Part shown: positions 25,053 through 33,309 of the stretch, piece by piece | Position numbering within the stretch: the stretch's first letter is position 1 | Layout: every line of letters starts with the position of its first letter | Assembly: GCF_001546855.1 (NCBI RefSeq) | Contig: NZ_KQ958198.1 | Coordinates: 1 to 56,243 of the forward strand | Length of the DNA stretch: 56,243 nt | Source of the DNA: Megasphaera sp. MJR8396C | Lineage (GTDB): Bacteria > Bacillota > Negativicutes > Veillonellales > Megasphaeraceae | Direction: 5' to 3' | Made by a program: the position numbers and the translations under genes | Notes under the pieces: model-generated | Databases searched by the model: none | The model's input: the letters and a program-made list of their open reading frames with translations, nothing else | What the model was told of the DNA's origin: nothing

Positions 25053-26192
25053 TTATTCTTTTACGATTTTCAATGAAATCCCGGCCATGACGACCAAGAG
25101 GATCGTGACCAAACTGAAAGAAGCGTACAGCGAGTACGTCCGTCCGATAAAGCCCAATACAGCCGGAGCAAGGAGGATACCGGCGTAACCGATGGTGCTT
25201 ACGGAAGAGACGGCATCGGCAACGGGCATTACCTTCTGGCGTCCCAGGACGGAATAAAAAATGGGGACCGTATTGGCCGTACCGAGACCGATCAAGATAA
25301 AGCACAGGAAGAGCAGCCAGCCTTCACTGATCGTGAGCAGGCCGATGAAACCTACAAATGCAATGGGCAGGGACAACGATAAAAGGCGCCGCGGCCCCCA
25401 ATGCATGGTCAGCGTATCACCTGCCAGGCGGGTAATAAAGGAAGCTGCCGTAAACAGGGTCAAGCCCAGGCCCGACCGAGAAATATCAATGCCTTTTTCA
25501 AGGGTCATGAAGACGCCGCTCCAGTCATCGATAGCCCCTTCGACGAGGAAGGCAATCATGCAGATAATACCGATGACGGCGATTTGCCCTTTCGGCCGGA
25601 TGAAGTGCGGCCGCCCTTGAGCCGCCTGGCGTTCATTATGTAAGTGCGGCGCAAAAAATACGACGCAGGCGATGATGACGGCGGAACTGGCAAAGGCTAC
25701 GCCCCGCCAGGGAAGTTGGAATTGGAGGAGGAAGGCGAAAAAGGCGGCGCCCATAAAATTTCCCAGCGACCACATGGCCTGCAGGCCGGACATGATCCGC
25801 GTCTTCACCTTGCGTTCGATAAAGATGCCGTTGATGTTGACGACGACATCCATGAGACCTAGAGAAGCGCCGAGACAGACGGCCGTAAAGACAGCCAAGC
25901 CATAGACCGGCATATAGCATAAGAGGTTCAAAAAAGCGGCGATGCACAGTCCGGCAATGGTCAGCGAACGGCGGCAGCCCAGGCGGGCAGCGATAGTCCC
26001 AGCCATCATCATCATGATCAGGGCGCCAAGGCCGATACCCAGTAAGAGAAATCCTAAATGGTCGGCCGGGATATCCAGATTCCGCTTCAAGAAAGGTATG
26101 AGCGACGCCCAGGTCGTAAATCCGAAGCCGCCCAGAAAGTAAAAGGCCTTCGCCGAATAAATCTGCCAATGTAATCCCCGTTCATGCTGCAT
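25053..26192 (-). CDS. MFS transporter, YbjJ-like
   Basis: 379-residue transporter with about twelve membrane segments. It opens with FYFLGGFGFTTWASLIPFLK, has a motif A-like GTIAARLGCRRSL near residue 68, and a central MDVVVNINGIFIERK segment; this pattern resembles the YbjJ branch of MFS, often involved in small-molecule export or sugar-like uptake, but the substrate is unknown. The start follows GAGGTGATAAG. It is preceded by a promoter and a ~150-base structured leader with a possible terminator, indicating control by an RNA element. Confidence 0.85.
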   Translation of the reverse strand: MQHERGLHWQIYSAKAFYFLGGFGFTTWASLIPFLKRNLDIPADHLGFLLLGIGLGALIMMMMAGTIAARLGCRRSLTIAGLCIAAFLNLLCYMPVYGLAVFTAVCLGASLGLMDVVVNINGIFIERKVKTRIMSGLQAMWSLGNFMGAAFFAFLLQFQLPWRGVAFASSAVIIACVVFFAPHLHNERQAAQGRPHFIRPKGQIAVIGIICMIAFLVEGAIDDWSGVFMTLEKGIDISRSGLGLTLFTAASFITRLAGDTLTMHWGPRRLLSLSLPIAFVGFIGLLTISEGWLLFLCFILIGLGTANTVPIFYSVLGRQKVMPVADAVSSVSTIGYAGILLAPAVLGFIGRTYSLYASFSLVTILLVVMAGISLKIVKE

Positions 26193-26219
26193 ATCTTATC
26201 ACCTCGACATTATCTGCAC

Positions 26220-26330
26220 AAAAAAGCTGGATAAAAAACCACAACAGACCGACTGCCCTTGTTCGACCTGCAAATATACGGACTTGCAGGTCCTCCGGAC
26301 AATGGCTGCTGGGACATCTTATCCAGCCTG
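26220..26330 (-). ncRNA. unclassified structured leader upstream of the YbjJ-like MFS gene
   Basis: On the minus strand GCTGGATAA (26327-26319) pairs perfectly with TTATCCAGC (26234-26226), which is directly followed by six T. Inside, GACCTGCAA and TTGCAGGTC form a second 9-bp hairpin, and CCATTGT/ACAAGGG form a third helix with one mismatch. A promoter TTGAGA-17-TATAAT lies upstream (about 26396-26369). The arrangement is that of a riboswitch-like aptamer with terminator, but I do not recognise any known class. Confidence 0.55.
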
Positions 26331-26414
26331 ATACAATACGGGTATAAAGCCCTCCGATGAGTGACTCCATTATAACATGAGGTCAAAAAATTCTCAAGAA
26401 AGGCAAAAAAGACC

Positions 26415-26443
26415 TTGACAGTGTATCCTCCGAATGGTACTAT
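26415..26443 (+). promoter_or_regulatory. promoter of the S-box metQ unit
   Basis: TTGACA (26415-26420), a 17-base spacer, then TACTAT (26438-26443). Confidence 0.85.
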
Positions 26444-26468
26444 ATACACCATCAACAATACATTGTCT

Positions 26469-26567
26469 TTCATCAAGAGCAGCCGAGGGAATGGCCCGAT
26501 GACGCTGCGGCAACCCCCAATCGGGATAGGTGCCAAGTCCAGCGGTATATGATTACCGGCAGATGAA
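26469..26567 (+). promoter_or_regulatory. SAM-I (S-box) riboswitch
   Basis: P1 is formed by TTCATC (26469-26474) and GATGAA (26562-26567). The core shows TCAAGAGCAGCCGAGGGA, TGGCCCGATGACGC, GCGGCAACCCCC, and GGTGCCAAGTCCAGC, the conserved SAM-I core. High SAM should favour the terminator downstream and switch off metQ. Confidence 0.96.
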
Positions 26568-26582
26568 CCCATCGCAATCCGA

Positions 26583-26612
26583 GCCGTCATCTGCATGACG
26601 GCTTTTCTTTTT
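26583..26612 (+). terminator. expression-platform terminator of the SAM riboswitch
   Basis: GCCGTCAT pairs with ATGACGGC around a CTGC loop, followed by TTTTCTTTTT. Confidence 0.9.
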
Positions 26613-26655
26613 GACCGACAACTTCCATTTCACCTTCAGAAAGGATATGATTCAC

Positions 26656-27480
26656 ATGAAGATAACTGTAAAAAAAGTCTTTGCTGCCCTCCTGATTGCA
26701 ACGGCCTGCCTGGCCGTCGCCGGCTGCGGTTCGTCCTCCGATTCCGCCTCCTCCGGTGACAAGAAAGAAATCAAAGTCGGCGTCACGGCCGGCCCCCATG
26801 CCGAAGTCATGGAAGAAGTCGCTAAAGAAGCTGCCAAACAGGGCCTTGACATCAAAGTCGTCGAATTCAACGACTACGTCCAGCCCAATAAGGCCCTGGC
26901 CGACGGAGACCTCGACATGAACTCCATGCAGCATCAGCCCTACCTCGATAATGTCGTCCAAAAACAAGGCTTGAAACTCGTCTCCATCGGCAAGACGATC
27001 ATCCTGCCCATGGCCATCTATTCCCATAAATATAAAGACCTCAAAGACGTCGCCGACGGCGCTAAGGTCACCATCCCCAACGATCCGACCAACGGCGCCC
27101 GTGCCCTGCTCTTACTCCAGCAGGCCGGCCTGATTACCTTGAAGAACGGCAACTCCGTAGACGCTTCGGTAACGGATATTACGGCCAACCCGAAAAATCT
27201 CCAGTTCGTCGAACTCGATGCCGCTCAGATTCCCCGTTCGCTTGACGATACGGATCTGGCCTGCGTCAACACCAACTACGCCATCCCGGCCGGTCTGAAT
27301 CCGCAGAAAGATTCGCTCCTCGTCGAATCGAAGGACTCGCCGTATGCCAACGTCCTCGTCGTTCGCCAGGGCGATGAAAACAATGAAACGTATAAGAAAG
27401 TCCTGGCCATCTACCAGTCCGAACCGATCAAGAAGTTCATCGAAGATCACTTCCAGGGAACGATTCTCCCGGCATTCTAA
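26656..27480 (+). CDS. metQ: methionine ABC transporter substrate-binding lipoprotein MetQ
   Basis: 274-residue NlpA-family lipoprotein. The signal peptide ends in the lipobox AVAGC. The mature domain starts IKVGVTAGPHAEVMEEV and has the family segments DGDLDMNSMQHQPYLD and GAKVTIPNDPTNGARALLLLQ. It binds methionine and delivers it to MetNI. Control by a SAM-I riboswitch supports the assignment. metN and metI are not adjacent, so this copy is an orphan binding protein. The ATG at 26656 is chosen because AGAAAGGA lies upstream; a reading from 26611 would start in the terminator. Confidence 0.94.
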   Translation: MKITVKKVFAALLIATACLAVAGCGSSSDSASSGDKKEIKVGVTAGPHAEVMEEVAKEAAKQGLDIKVVEFNDYVQPNKALADGDLDMNSMQHQPYLDNVVQKQGLKLVSIGKTIILPMAIYSHKYKDLKDVADGAKVTIPNDPTNGARALLLLQQAGLITLKNGNSVDASVTDITANPKNLQFVELDAAQIPRSLDDTDLACVNTNYAIPAGLNPQKDSLLVESKDSPYANVLVVRQGDENNETYKKVLAIYQSEPIKKFIEDHFQGTILPAF

Positions 27481-27527
27481 TCAAAGGCCGAGAGACCCTA
27501 TTTCCTCAAAAAAGAGGGTCATAACCG

Positions 27528-27566
27528 GGCCTCGTGCAGAATATCTGATGCACGAGGCCTTTTTAT
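27528..27566 (+). terminator. metQ terminator
   Basis: GGCCTCGTGCA pairs with TGCACGAGGCC around a ten-base loop, followed by TTTTTATT. Confidence 0.9.
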
Positions 27567-27571
27567 TATGG

Positions 27572-27577
27572 TATAAT
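27572..27577 (+). promoter_or_regulatory. extended -10 promoter of the exonuclease gene
   Basis: TGGTATAAT lies 38 bases before the ATG. The -35 position falls in the preceding terminator and is poor. Confidence 0.55.
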
Positions 27578-27614
27578 AAAAATTATCATCATGAATCAGA
27601 AAGGAGCCTGACAT

Positions 27615-28283
27615 ATGAAAGCAGTATTCGTCGACTTCGAGATGAACCCCATCGGGCGCGATCAAAAAGAAGCGCGCCGGACGTGTAAGGGAGAAATCAT
27701 CGAAATCGGTGCCGTCAAGATAGACGAAGAAGGCAATGAAATCGCAGCATACAAAGAATACGTCATGCCGGAATACACGACGGCCATGAATCAGACTTGT
27801 CAAGAATTGACGGGCATTACCATGGAAATGTTAAAGGGAAAGCCCCATTTCACCGAAGCTTTCGACCACTTTCTCACCTGGTGTAATGAAGGCTGTCCGA
27901 ACGATTACGAAATGTATGCCTGGAGCGAAAACGACTGGCGTCAGCTCGACAGCGAACTCCGCCTCAAAATCGCCAATGCCAAAGAAGATGAGCGCGTCCG
28001 CTGGATGCTCGAACACTGGCAGAATTTCCAGCAGATTTACTGCAATCTCCTGGGCCTGGATAACGTCATATCCCTCGATAAAGCGGTCAGCACCCTTGGC
28101 GAAACCTTCGACGGCCAAATGCACGACGCCTTGTGGGATGCCCGCAATACTTCAAAACTATATGTATTATCCAAAAAGAGTGACGAATTCCGCCACATCA
28201 TGCAGCCCATCATCGACGCTACGAAAGTGACCGGGCCCCTTACCTTTTCACTGGCCGACGCCTTTCGCGAAGCCCGTAAGTAA
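27615..28283 (+). CDS. DnaQ-like 3'-5' exonuclease (KapD-type)
   Basis: 222-residue DEDDh exonuclease. All catalytic motifs are present: ExoI VFVDFEMN (Asp7, Glu9), ExoII in MYAWSENDWRQL, and ExoIII MHDALWDARNT with the catalytic His and Asp. The size fits stand-alone exonucleases related to RNase T and to KapD rather than a polymerase subunit. A role in RNA or DNA end processing is likely, but the substrate is not known. An AAGGAGCC site precedes the ATG. Confidence 0.88.
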   Translation: MKAVFVDFEMNPIGRDQKEARRTCKGEIIEIGAVKIDEEGNEIAAYKEYVMPEYTTAMNQTCQELTGITMEMLKGKPHFTEAFDHFLTWCNEGCPNDYEMYAWSENDWRQLDSELRLKIANAKEDERVRWMLEHWQNFQQIYCNLLGLDNVISLDKAVSTLGETFDGQMHDALWDARNTSKLYVLSKKSDEFRHIMQPIIDATKVTGPLTFSLADAFREARK

Positions 28284-28337
28284 CCGTACCGAAGGGTACG
28301 GCATGCAGCCTGAAAGCTATATTCTGTGAGGTATGCT

Positions 28338-28940
28338 ATGATTCACACCCGAATTCGATTTCTGATTCTGATTGTACTGCTGCCCATTTTGGCCCTTACC
28401 TTAACGGCCTGCTATACTATCACCTTAAAAGAAACACGTGTCGACGGCATCGGTTCGGCCATTTCCGTGAAACTCCCAGGCAATCTGCAGCGCCTCGACC
28501 TGCCCATTCCCGTGCCCCCGACGGCCAAGCCTTACTATGAAGGCAGCCGCCTCTACGGCGAGCTCGATGCCGGCCTTTCCATTGCCGTTTACACCACTCG
28601 TGTCGACATAAAAACAATGGCTACTGACCTCCAGCTTAAAGAGGATGAAGCCGTCCGTCACCATTTGAACGGGACCATCGAGACGGCGTCGAAGGCCGTC
28701 TTATCGCAGATCAATGCCGAAGATATCTCTACCAGCCAGGAAGAAACGACCTTCCAGGGCCTGCCGGCCATCATACAGACGGCCACCTTTACCCGCGAAA
28801 AAAAATCCATGCGAGCCCGCCTGCTTGGATTTTCTGACGGGCCCGTGACCTGGATCGTCGTCGTCGCCTGTGACAGTGATAAAGAGGATAAGATAAAATT
28901 AGCGGACGAAGTCTTAGACTCCGTCCGCTTACAGCCTTAA
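28338..28940 (+). CDS. putative lipoprotein of unknown function
   Basis: 200-residue protein whose N terminus has a hydrophobic signal and lipobox LTAC (Cys near residue 25). The ATG at 28338 is chosen because GAGG lies six bases upstream; an upstream GTG would include the ribosome binding site. The mature part (VDGIGSAISVKLPGNLQ, EDEAVRHHLNGTIET, ending VVVACDSDKEDKIKLADEVLDSVRL) has the strand-rich pattern and the terminal 'change over interval' helix seen in PsbP/DcrB-like folds, but I cannot assign a family. It is followed convergently by the Gx-transporter gene, with 20 bases between stops. Confidence 0.7.
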   Translation: MIHTRIRFLILIVLLPILALTLTACYTITLKETRVDGIGSAISVKLPGNLQRLDLPIPVPPTAKPYYEGSRLYGELDAGLSIAVYTTRVDIKTMATDLQLKEDEAVRHHLNGTIETASKAVLSQINAEDISTSQEETTFQGLPAIIQTATFTREKKSMRARLLGFSDGPVTWIVVVACDSDKEDKIKLADEVLDSVRLQP

Positions 28941-28960
28941 GGCCATCGTACCTTATGTAA

Positions 28961-29479
28961 TTATTCCTGCATCCTTTTATAGACCGGCAATTTTTTCAAA
29001 TGACGGAGGGTAAACACCGACGTAAGGCCGATGAGAAGCCCTGTCCCCGCCCCGGCTACCGCTAAAATCGGCAAGTAGAGCATGATTTTAAGATTGGCCA
29101 CGACCAAAGAGGCGACGATGACCTGGCCCAGGTTGTGGAAAATCCCACCGGCCATGCTGACGCCGAGGATGGAAAACTTCCCAGCCTCCTTGAGGAGGAG
29201 CATGACGCCCAAACTGAGGATGGCCCCGGCCACACTGTAAAAGAAGGCGTTGATGCCGCCGCCAAAGGCCGCTGCCAAGAGGACGCGAACGAAAAGAATA
29301 AGGCAGACATCTCGTTTTCTCGGCAGGGAGTACATGGCAATGACGGTAATCAAATTGGCCAGTCCCAATTTAGCTCCCGGTGCAATGAAGGGAACGGGCA
29401 GCATGCCTTCGACGATATATAAGACTAAGGACTGAGCAATGAACAGGCTCAGCATGATGATGCGAAACGTTTTTTTCAT
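28961..29479 (-). CDS. Gx transporter family protein (heptaprenyl diphosphate synthase component I-like)
   Basis: 172-residue membrane protein with about five hydrophobic segments. Motifs GAKLGLANLITVIAMY, AAFGGGINAFFYSVAGAILSLG and AGGIFHNLGQ are typical of the Gx transporter family (Pfam Hpre_diP_synt_I), an S-component-like transporter fold. It directly follows a NusG_II-domain gene, a pairing common in Firmicutes next to quinone or flavin-redox genes. The substrate is unknown and a direct role in prenyl synthesis is doubtful. Confidence 0.85.
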   Translation of the reverse strand: MKKTFRIIMLSLFIAQSLVLYIVEGMLPVPFIAPGAKLGLANLITVIAMYSLPRKRDVCLILFVRVLLAAAFGGGINAFFYSVAGAILSLGVMLLLKEAGKFSILGVSMAGGIFHNLGQVIVASLVVANLKIMLYLPILAVAGAGTGLLIGLTSVFTLRHLKKLPVYKRMQE

Positions 29480-29488
29480 GAGTCACCT

Positions 29489-29887
29489 CTAATGGGCCGG
29501 AATGACATCCGGTTCGCCGCCTCCGGCAGACTTGACTTCGATCAATACCTTATGAGGCAGGCAGACGACGGTCGCACCGGGCCGGCTGACAAAACCCTCA
29601 CTGATACAGATTTTATCGGGGCAGTCCGCTTCGACGATGCCAATGGTATCGTCTTTGACGACGACCAGATTATACCCATCATCCGTCTTGATAGGAATCG
29701 TATCCGTTCCCTGATGACCTGATAAGGGGACTTCCTTATATACTTTGCCGTCGACCTGGATGACCGCATACGTACGGTCAACAGCGGCATCATTCCCCGT
29801 CATGTAAAAGATGCCTTCCGGAATCAGGGATAAGACGAGGAGGACAGCAACGAGAAGAATATCCCATTTATTAATGATTTGTTTCAT
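29489..29887 (-). CDS. NusG domain II-containing membrane-anchored protein
   Basis: 132-residue protein: an N-terminal membrane segment (residues 8-28) and an extracytoplasmic NusG_II domain with the conserved ADCPDKICISEGFVSRPGATVVCLPHKVLIEV including the Cys pair. The start at 29887 is taken by comparison with the family; the Shine-Dalgarno (GGAAAA) is weak. It lies ten bases upstream of the Gx-transporter gene as an operon. Only 34 bases separate its start from the divergent TPR gene, so its promoter must lie inside or very near that gene. Confidence 0.85.
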   Translation of the reverse strand: MKQIINKWDILLVAVLLVLSLIPEGIFYMTGNDAAVDRTYAVIQVDGKVYKEVPLSGHQGTDTIPIKTDDGYNLVVVKDDTIGIVEADCPDKICISEGFVSRPGATVVCLPHKVLIEVKSAGGGEPDVIPAH

Positions 29888-29921
29888 ATGTTTTCCAGAC
29901 TGACGAATAGGAGAAATAACG

Positions 29922-30572
29922 ATGAATAAAAAATACGCAGCAATCCTGCTCCTAGCCGCAGCCGCCGTGTGGACCAGCGGGTGCAGCCCCCAGCCGATAT
30001 CATCGCAGCAGGCAAAACCCATACAGGCCACGAAAGCCCCTTCTGCGCCGGCCATAAAAACCGATTCTAAGGCCGCCAGCGACGAAGGGATTAAAAAGTA
30101 CCAGGCTGGAGACTATGACAAAGCCATAGAAGACTTCGACAAAGCCCTCGCCCTCGATGCCGACAACTACCAGGCCCTCAGCAATAAGGGCGTTACCCTG
30201 GCCATGCGCGGCAATGCGACGGGGAGTAAACAGGACGTGGAACAGGGCATTGCCCTTATCGAACAAGCCCTGCAGCTAGCCCCAAAAGACATGGCCTCTT
30301 TCTATAATATGGCCCTGGCCTACAAAATCGACGGTCAGTACGATAAGGCCATTACGTATTTTAAAAATGTCATCGCAGCCGATCCGGGAAACACCTGGAG
30401 TTATTACGGCATTGCGACGATTTACGGCGACCTGGGAAAGGCCGATCAAGCCCTGCCTTATTTAAAACAGGCCATCGATCTGGGCGGGGAATCCGTAAAG
30501 GAAGCCGCCCGGACCCAAAGCCATTTCGATAAAATCAGAGACAATAAGCAATTCCAAAGTGTCGTCCGTTAA
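29922..30572 (+). CDS. TPR-repeat lipoprotein
   Basis: 216-residue lipoprotein with signal peptide and lipobox TSGC (Cys near residue 21), a low-complexity linker (residues 22-55), then about four TPR-like repeats, for example YQAGDYDKAIEDFDKALALD, NYQALSNKGVTLAMRG, ASFYNMALAYKIDGQYDKAI and WSYYGIATIYGDLGKADQAL. TPR domains mediate protein contacts, so it may be a periplasmic scaffold. A strong AGGAGAA precedes the ATG. The stop directly abuts the stop of convergent gmhA, leaving no room for a terminator. Confidence 0.87.
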   Translation: MNKKYAAILLLAAAAVWTSGCSPQPISSQQAKPIQATKAPSAPAIKTDSKAASDEGIKKYQAGDYDKAIEDFDKALALDADNYQALSNKGVTLAMRGNATGSKQDVEQGIALIEQALQLAPKDMASFYNMALAYKIDGQYDKAITYFKNVIAADPGNTWSYYGIATIYGDLGKADQALPYLKQAIDLGGESVKEAARTQSHFDKIRDNKQFQSVVR

Positions 30573-31130
30573 TTACATATCTTCTTCCGCGATTTCACAA
30601 AGAATGTGGCCGATCATGATATGCATTTCCTGAGCCCTGGCCGTTACCTTGGCCGGAATGGCCAGGCAGATGTCGCAGGCGTCTTTCATCTTGCCGCCGC
30701 CATAAGCCGTCATGCCGATGACCGTAAGTCCCTTGGCACGGGCTTCTTCAATGGCTGCGAGGACGTTGCCGCTGTTGCCGGACGTCGAGATACCGACCAG
30801 AATATCGCCTTTTTCGCCAAGGGCATGGACCTGACGGCGGAATACCGTATCAAAGCCATAGTCATTGCCGACAGCCGTCAGGATCGACGTGTCGACGGTC
30901 AGGGCGATAGCCGGGAAGGCCGGCCGTTCTTTCTGGAAACGACCGACGATTTCAGCAGCCAAATGCTGCGAATCGGCGGCGCTGCCGCCATTGCCGCAAA
31001 AGAGGATTTTGTGGCCTGAAGCCAGGGCTTCTTTAATCAGAGCCCCGGCTTTTTCAATATCAGGAATTAAAGCTTTCGTCGCTTCGAGTACGGCGGCGTG
31101 TTCTTCCATTCGTTGCGTTACAAAACTCAT
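30573..31130 (-). CDS. gmhA: phosphoheptose isomerase GmhA
   Basis: 185-residue SIS-domain isomerase converting sedoheptulose 7-phosphate to glycero-manno-heptose 7-phosphate, the first step to LPS core heptose. Family motifs are FCGNGGSAADSQHLAAEIVGRF near residue 45, ISTSGNSGNVLAAIEEA, and the C-terminal metal/substrate stretch AQEMHIMIGHILCEIAEE. Its presence fits a diderm, LPS-bearing Negativicutes host. It follows the carbonic anhydrase gene by ten bases, and its stop abuts the TPR gene stop. Confidence 0.94.
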   Translation of the reverse strand: MSFVTQRMEEHAAVLEATKALIPDIEKAGALIKEALASGHKILFCGNGGSAADSQHLAAEIVGRFQKERPAFPAIALTVDTSILTAVGNDYGFDTVFRRQVHALGEKGDILVGISTSGNSGNVLAAIEEARAKGLTVIGMTAYGGGKMKDACDICLAIPAKVTARAQEMHIMIGHILCEIAEEDM

Positions 31131-31139
31131 AAAGACCTC

Positions 31140-31706
31140 CTATTTCTGGTCTTCTCCATCGTCGACGACGCGAATTTCGCCCGTATGGGGATGGATGACC
31201 ATTCCATAAATCGTAAGGGATTTCGGTAAGTAAGGATTAGCCCTCAGGCGGCGCACGGTGTCGCAGACCGACGTATCGACGTCGGTGACCGGGTCGGCCC
31301 ACTGGGCTAATTTGGGGCGGATGGCATCAATGGCTTTTTCATCGATGCCTTCTTCCACCATGTGACGGCACAGGCTGTCGGCCGTCGTATGGAGCATGCC
31401 GCAGTCATCATGACCCATGACGATGATTTCATGGACATGGAGCTCGTACACGGCAACCATCAGGCTGCCGATGACGCTGTCAAAGTCTTCAAAGGCCGTA
31501 TTGCCGGCGACTTTGATGATTTTGGCATCCCCGCGGACGAGGCCCATAGCCGGTTCCAAAAAATTCAAAAGGCGTGTGTCCATACAGGTCAACACAGCCA
31601 GGTGGCGGCGCGGATATTTGCTGACGTCGTCGAAACCGCCTTGCGACAAGGACTGTTTAACGAAATTTTCATTAGTTTTAAGAATCTGACGAATCAACTC
31701 ACTCAT
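31140..31706 (-). CDS. beta-class carbonic anhydrase
   Basis: 188-residue zinc enzyme interconverting CO2 and bicarbonate. Zinc ligands are Cys41 in TCMDTR (with Asp43 and Arg45 as the catalytic dyad), His99 and Cys102 in MGHDDCGM. Length and spacing fit the YtiB-like, type II beta class. It lies between the GltD-like gene and gmhA in a minus-strand operon. Bicarbonate supply is a reasonable role, but no carboxylase is adjacent. Confidence 0.93.
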   Translation of the reverse strand: MSELIRQILKTNENFVKQSLSQGGFDDVSKYPRRHLAVLTCMDTRLLNFLEPAMGLVRGDAKIIKVAGNTAFEDFDSVIGSLMVAVYELHVHEIIVMGHDDCGMLHTTADSLCRHMVEEGIDEKAIDAIRPKLAQWADPVTDVDTSVCDTVRRLRANPYLPKSLTIYGMVIHPHTGEIRVVDDGEDQK

Positions 31707-31718
31707 CCTATTGGCCCC

Positions 31719-33077
31719 CTAAGCTTTTATAGCTTCCATCACTTTCTTGGCTTTTAAATACTGATCGATGCCTTCGGCTGCCTTTCGTCCTTCACGCATA
31801 GCCAGGACGACGGTCTGCGGTTTGTGGACGATATCACCGGCAGCAAAGACGCCTTCCTTGCTGGTCATGCCGTACGGTGTATCCTTGACGGCGATATACC
31901 CGTCGTCATTGGAAGAAACGCCGAAGGACTTGATGACCGGAAGGTCCGGTTTATTGCCGATAGCGGCGATGATCTTATTGGCCGGTACGACGCCGAATTC
32001 GCCCGTCGGCACCATGGTAGCGTCTTCGAGGATCTGCTGCCGTTCATAGCGAAGGCCTTCGACACGACCGTCTCCGATGACGGCCTTCGGGGCCGAGTAG
32101 AACTGGAAGCGGACGCCGTCGGCTTTGGCTTCTTCATATTCCGAAGGCAGGCATTTCATATTCCGTTCGGCCCGGCGGTAAACGATGGTCACGTCAGCCC
32201 CGAGGCGCAGGGACGTGCGGGCCGCATCGATGGCCACATTGCCGGCACCGATGACGATGACCTTGTCCCCTTCCTGAACGGGCAGGTTTTCCGGATCAAA
32301 TTCACCGTCCTGAGCGAGCTGTACCTGACGCAGGAACGGTTCGGCTTCGACGATGCCTTCTACGTCTTCATTTTCAACACCGAGGTTCCAGCCATTCATC
32401 GTACCGACGGCGATAAAGACGGCATCAAAAGCCTCCTTCAATTCATCAAGGCTCTTATCGGTACCGATTTTAACGCCGTACTCAATGGTGACGCCCATGT
32501 CGGTCAAGGCCTGGGCTTCGCGCTGCAAGAGTTCTTTATGAAGGCGGAAGGTCGGGATACCGTAGGTCATGGTGCCACCCGGATGGGAAGCCGCTTCATA
32601 GATGGTGACATCGTAATCGCGTTTAGACAGTTCCCGGGCCGCTGCCATGCCGGCAGGGCCGCAGCCGATGACGGCAACCTTTCCGGCCGTTTTCTTGCTG
32701 ACCGGCTGTTCCATAAAGCCGCCTTCCAAGGCCATGTCTGCTGCGAAGCGTTCGAGTTTTCCGATTTCAACGGGCTGACCTTTTTTGCCGAGGATACAGT
32801 GCCCTTCGCACTGTTTTTCTCTCGGACAGATTCGGCCGCAAATAGCCGGCAGATCACTGCGGTTATAAATATGCGCAGCCGCTGCGCCAAAATCCCCTTG
32901 GGTCAGGGCGTGGATGAATTGCGGAATTTCATTTTCAATCGGACATCCTTTGCGGCACTGAGGTACTTTGCAGTTGAGGCAGCGTTTTGCTTCGGCAATC
33001 GCCTCAGCCAGAGTAAAATCGGCATCGTGCATGACTTCTTCATGGAAAGAAGCAACTCGGTCCTTCATATCAGACAT
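31719..33077 (-). CDS. GltD-like NAD(P)H-dependent FAD oxidoreductase (glutamate synthase small subunit type)
   Basis: 452-residue flavoprotein. The N-terminal Fer4_20 domain has CLNCKVPQCRKGC and CGRICPREKQCEGHC, ligands for two 4Fe-4S clusters. Two Rossmann domains follow: FAD motif VIGCGPAGMAAA near residue 138 and NAD(P) motif VIGAGNVAIDAART near 275; the C terminus has GVFAAGDIVHKPQTVVLA. No glutamate synthase large subunit is nearby, so the enzyme may be a homotetrameric GltA-type enzyme or an NfnB/SudA-like partner of another protein. The ATG at 33077 has GGTGG upstream. Confidence 0.86.
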   Translation of the reverse strand: MSDMKDRVASFHEEVMHDADFTLAEAIAEAKRCLNCKVPQCRKGCPIENEIPQFIHALTQGDFGAAAAHIYNRSDLPAICGRICPREKQCEGHCILGKKGQPVEIGKLERFAADMALEGGFMEQPVSKKTAGKVAVIGCGPAGMAAARELSKRDYDVTIYEAASHPGGTMTYGIPTFRLHKELLQREAQALTDMGVTIEYGVKIGTDKSLDELKEAFDAVFIAVGTMNGWNLGVENEDVEGIVEAEPFLRQVQLAQDGEFDPENLPVQEGDKVIVIGAGNVAIDAARTSLRLGADVTIVYRRAERNMKCLPSEYEEAKADGVRFQFYSAPKAVIGDGRVEGLRYERQQILEDATMVPTGEFGVVPANKIIAAIGNKPDLPVIKSFGVSSNDDGYIAVKDTPYGMTSKEGVFAAGDIVHKPQTVVLAMREGRKAAEGIDQYLKAKKVMEAIKA

Positions 33078-33145
33078 GAGGAAACCCACCTTTCCGGTAA
33101 TTATTATAGATTAATAGTAAGCGTAAACATTACAAATAAAAAAAA

Positions 33146-33222
33146 TGGTGCGCCCAAGATGACTCGAACATCCGACACGCAGTTTAGGAAACTGCTGCTC
33201 TATCCAGCTGAGCTATGGGCGC
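33146..33222 (-). tRNA. tRNA-Arg (CCT)
   Basis: Acceptor GCGCCCA pairs with TGGGCGC. Anticodon stem GCAGT/ACTGC surrounds loop TTCCTAA, giving anticodon CCT. CCA is encoded at 33146-33148. It is 69 bases upstream of the GltD-like gene on the same strand and could be cotranscribed with it. Confidence 0.95.
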
Positions 33223-33309
33223 ACATGACACACAGGCCTACTGCATGCAGATTAATAATACCATGAAACGGCAGAAAAATAAAGGCATGCCTTCCGAAAA
33301 AAAGCCCTA

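Noticed and set aside
26182-26370. 62-codon leader peptide overlapping the YbjJ-like MFS start
   Set aside because: Its ATG is immediately after the promoter -10 and lacks a ribosome binding site; the region is better explained as structured RNA.
31824-33266. 480-codon plus-strand frame opposite the GltD-like gene
   Set aside because: It runs through the tRNA-Arg gene and is the mirror of a clear flavoprotein; no start signal or domain.
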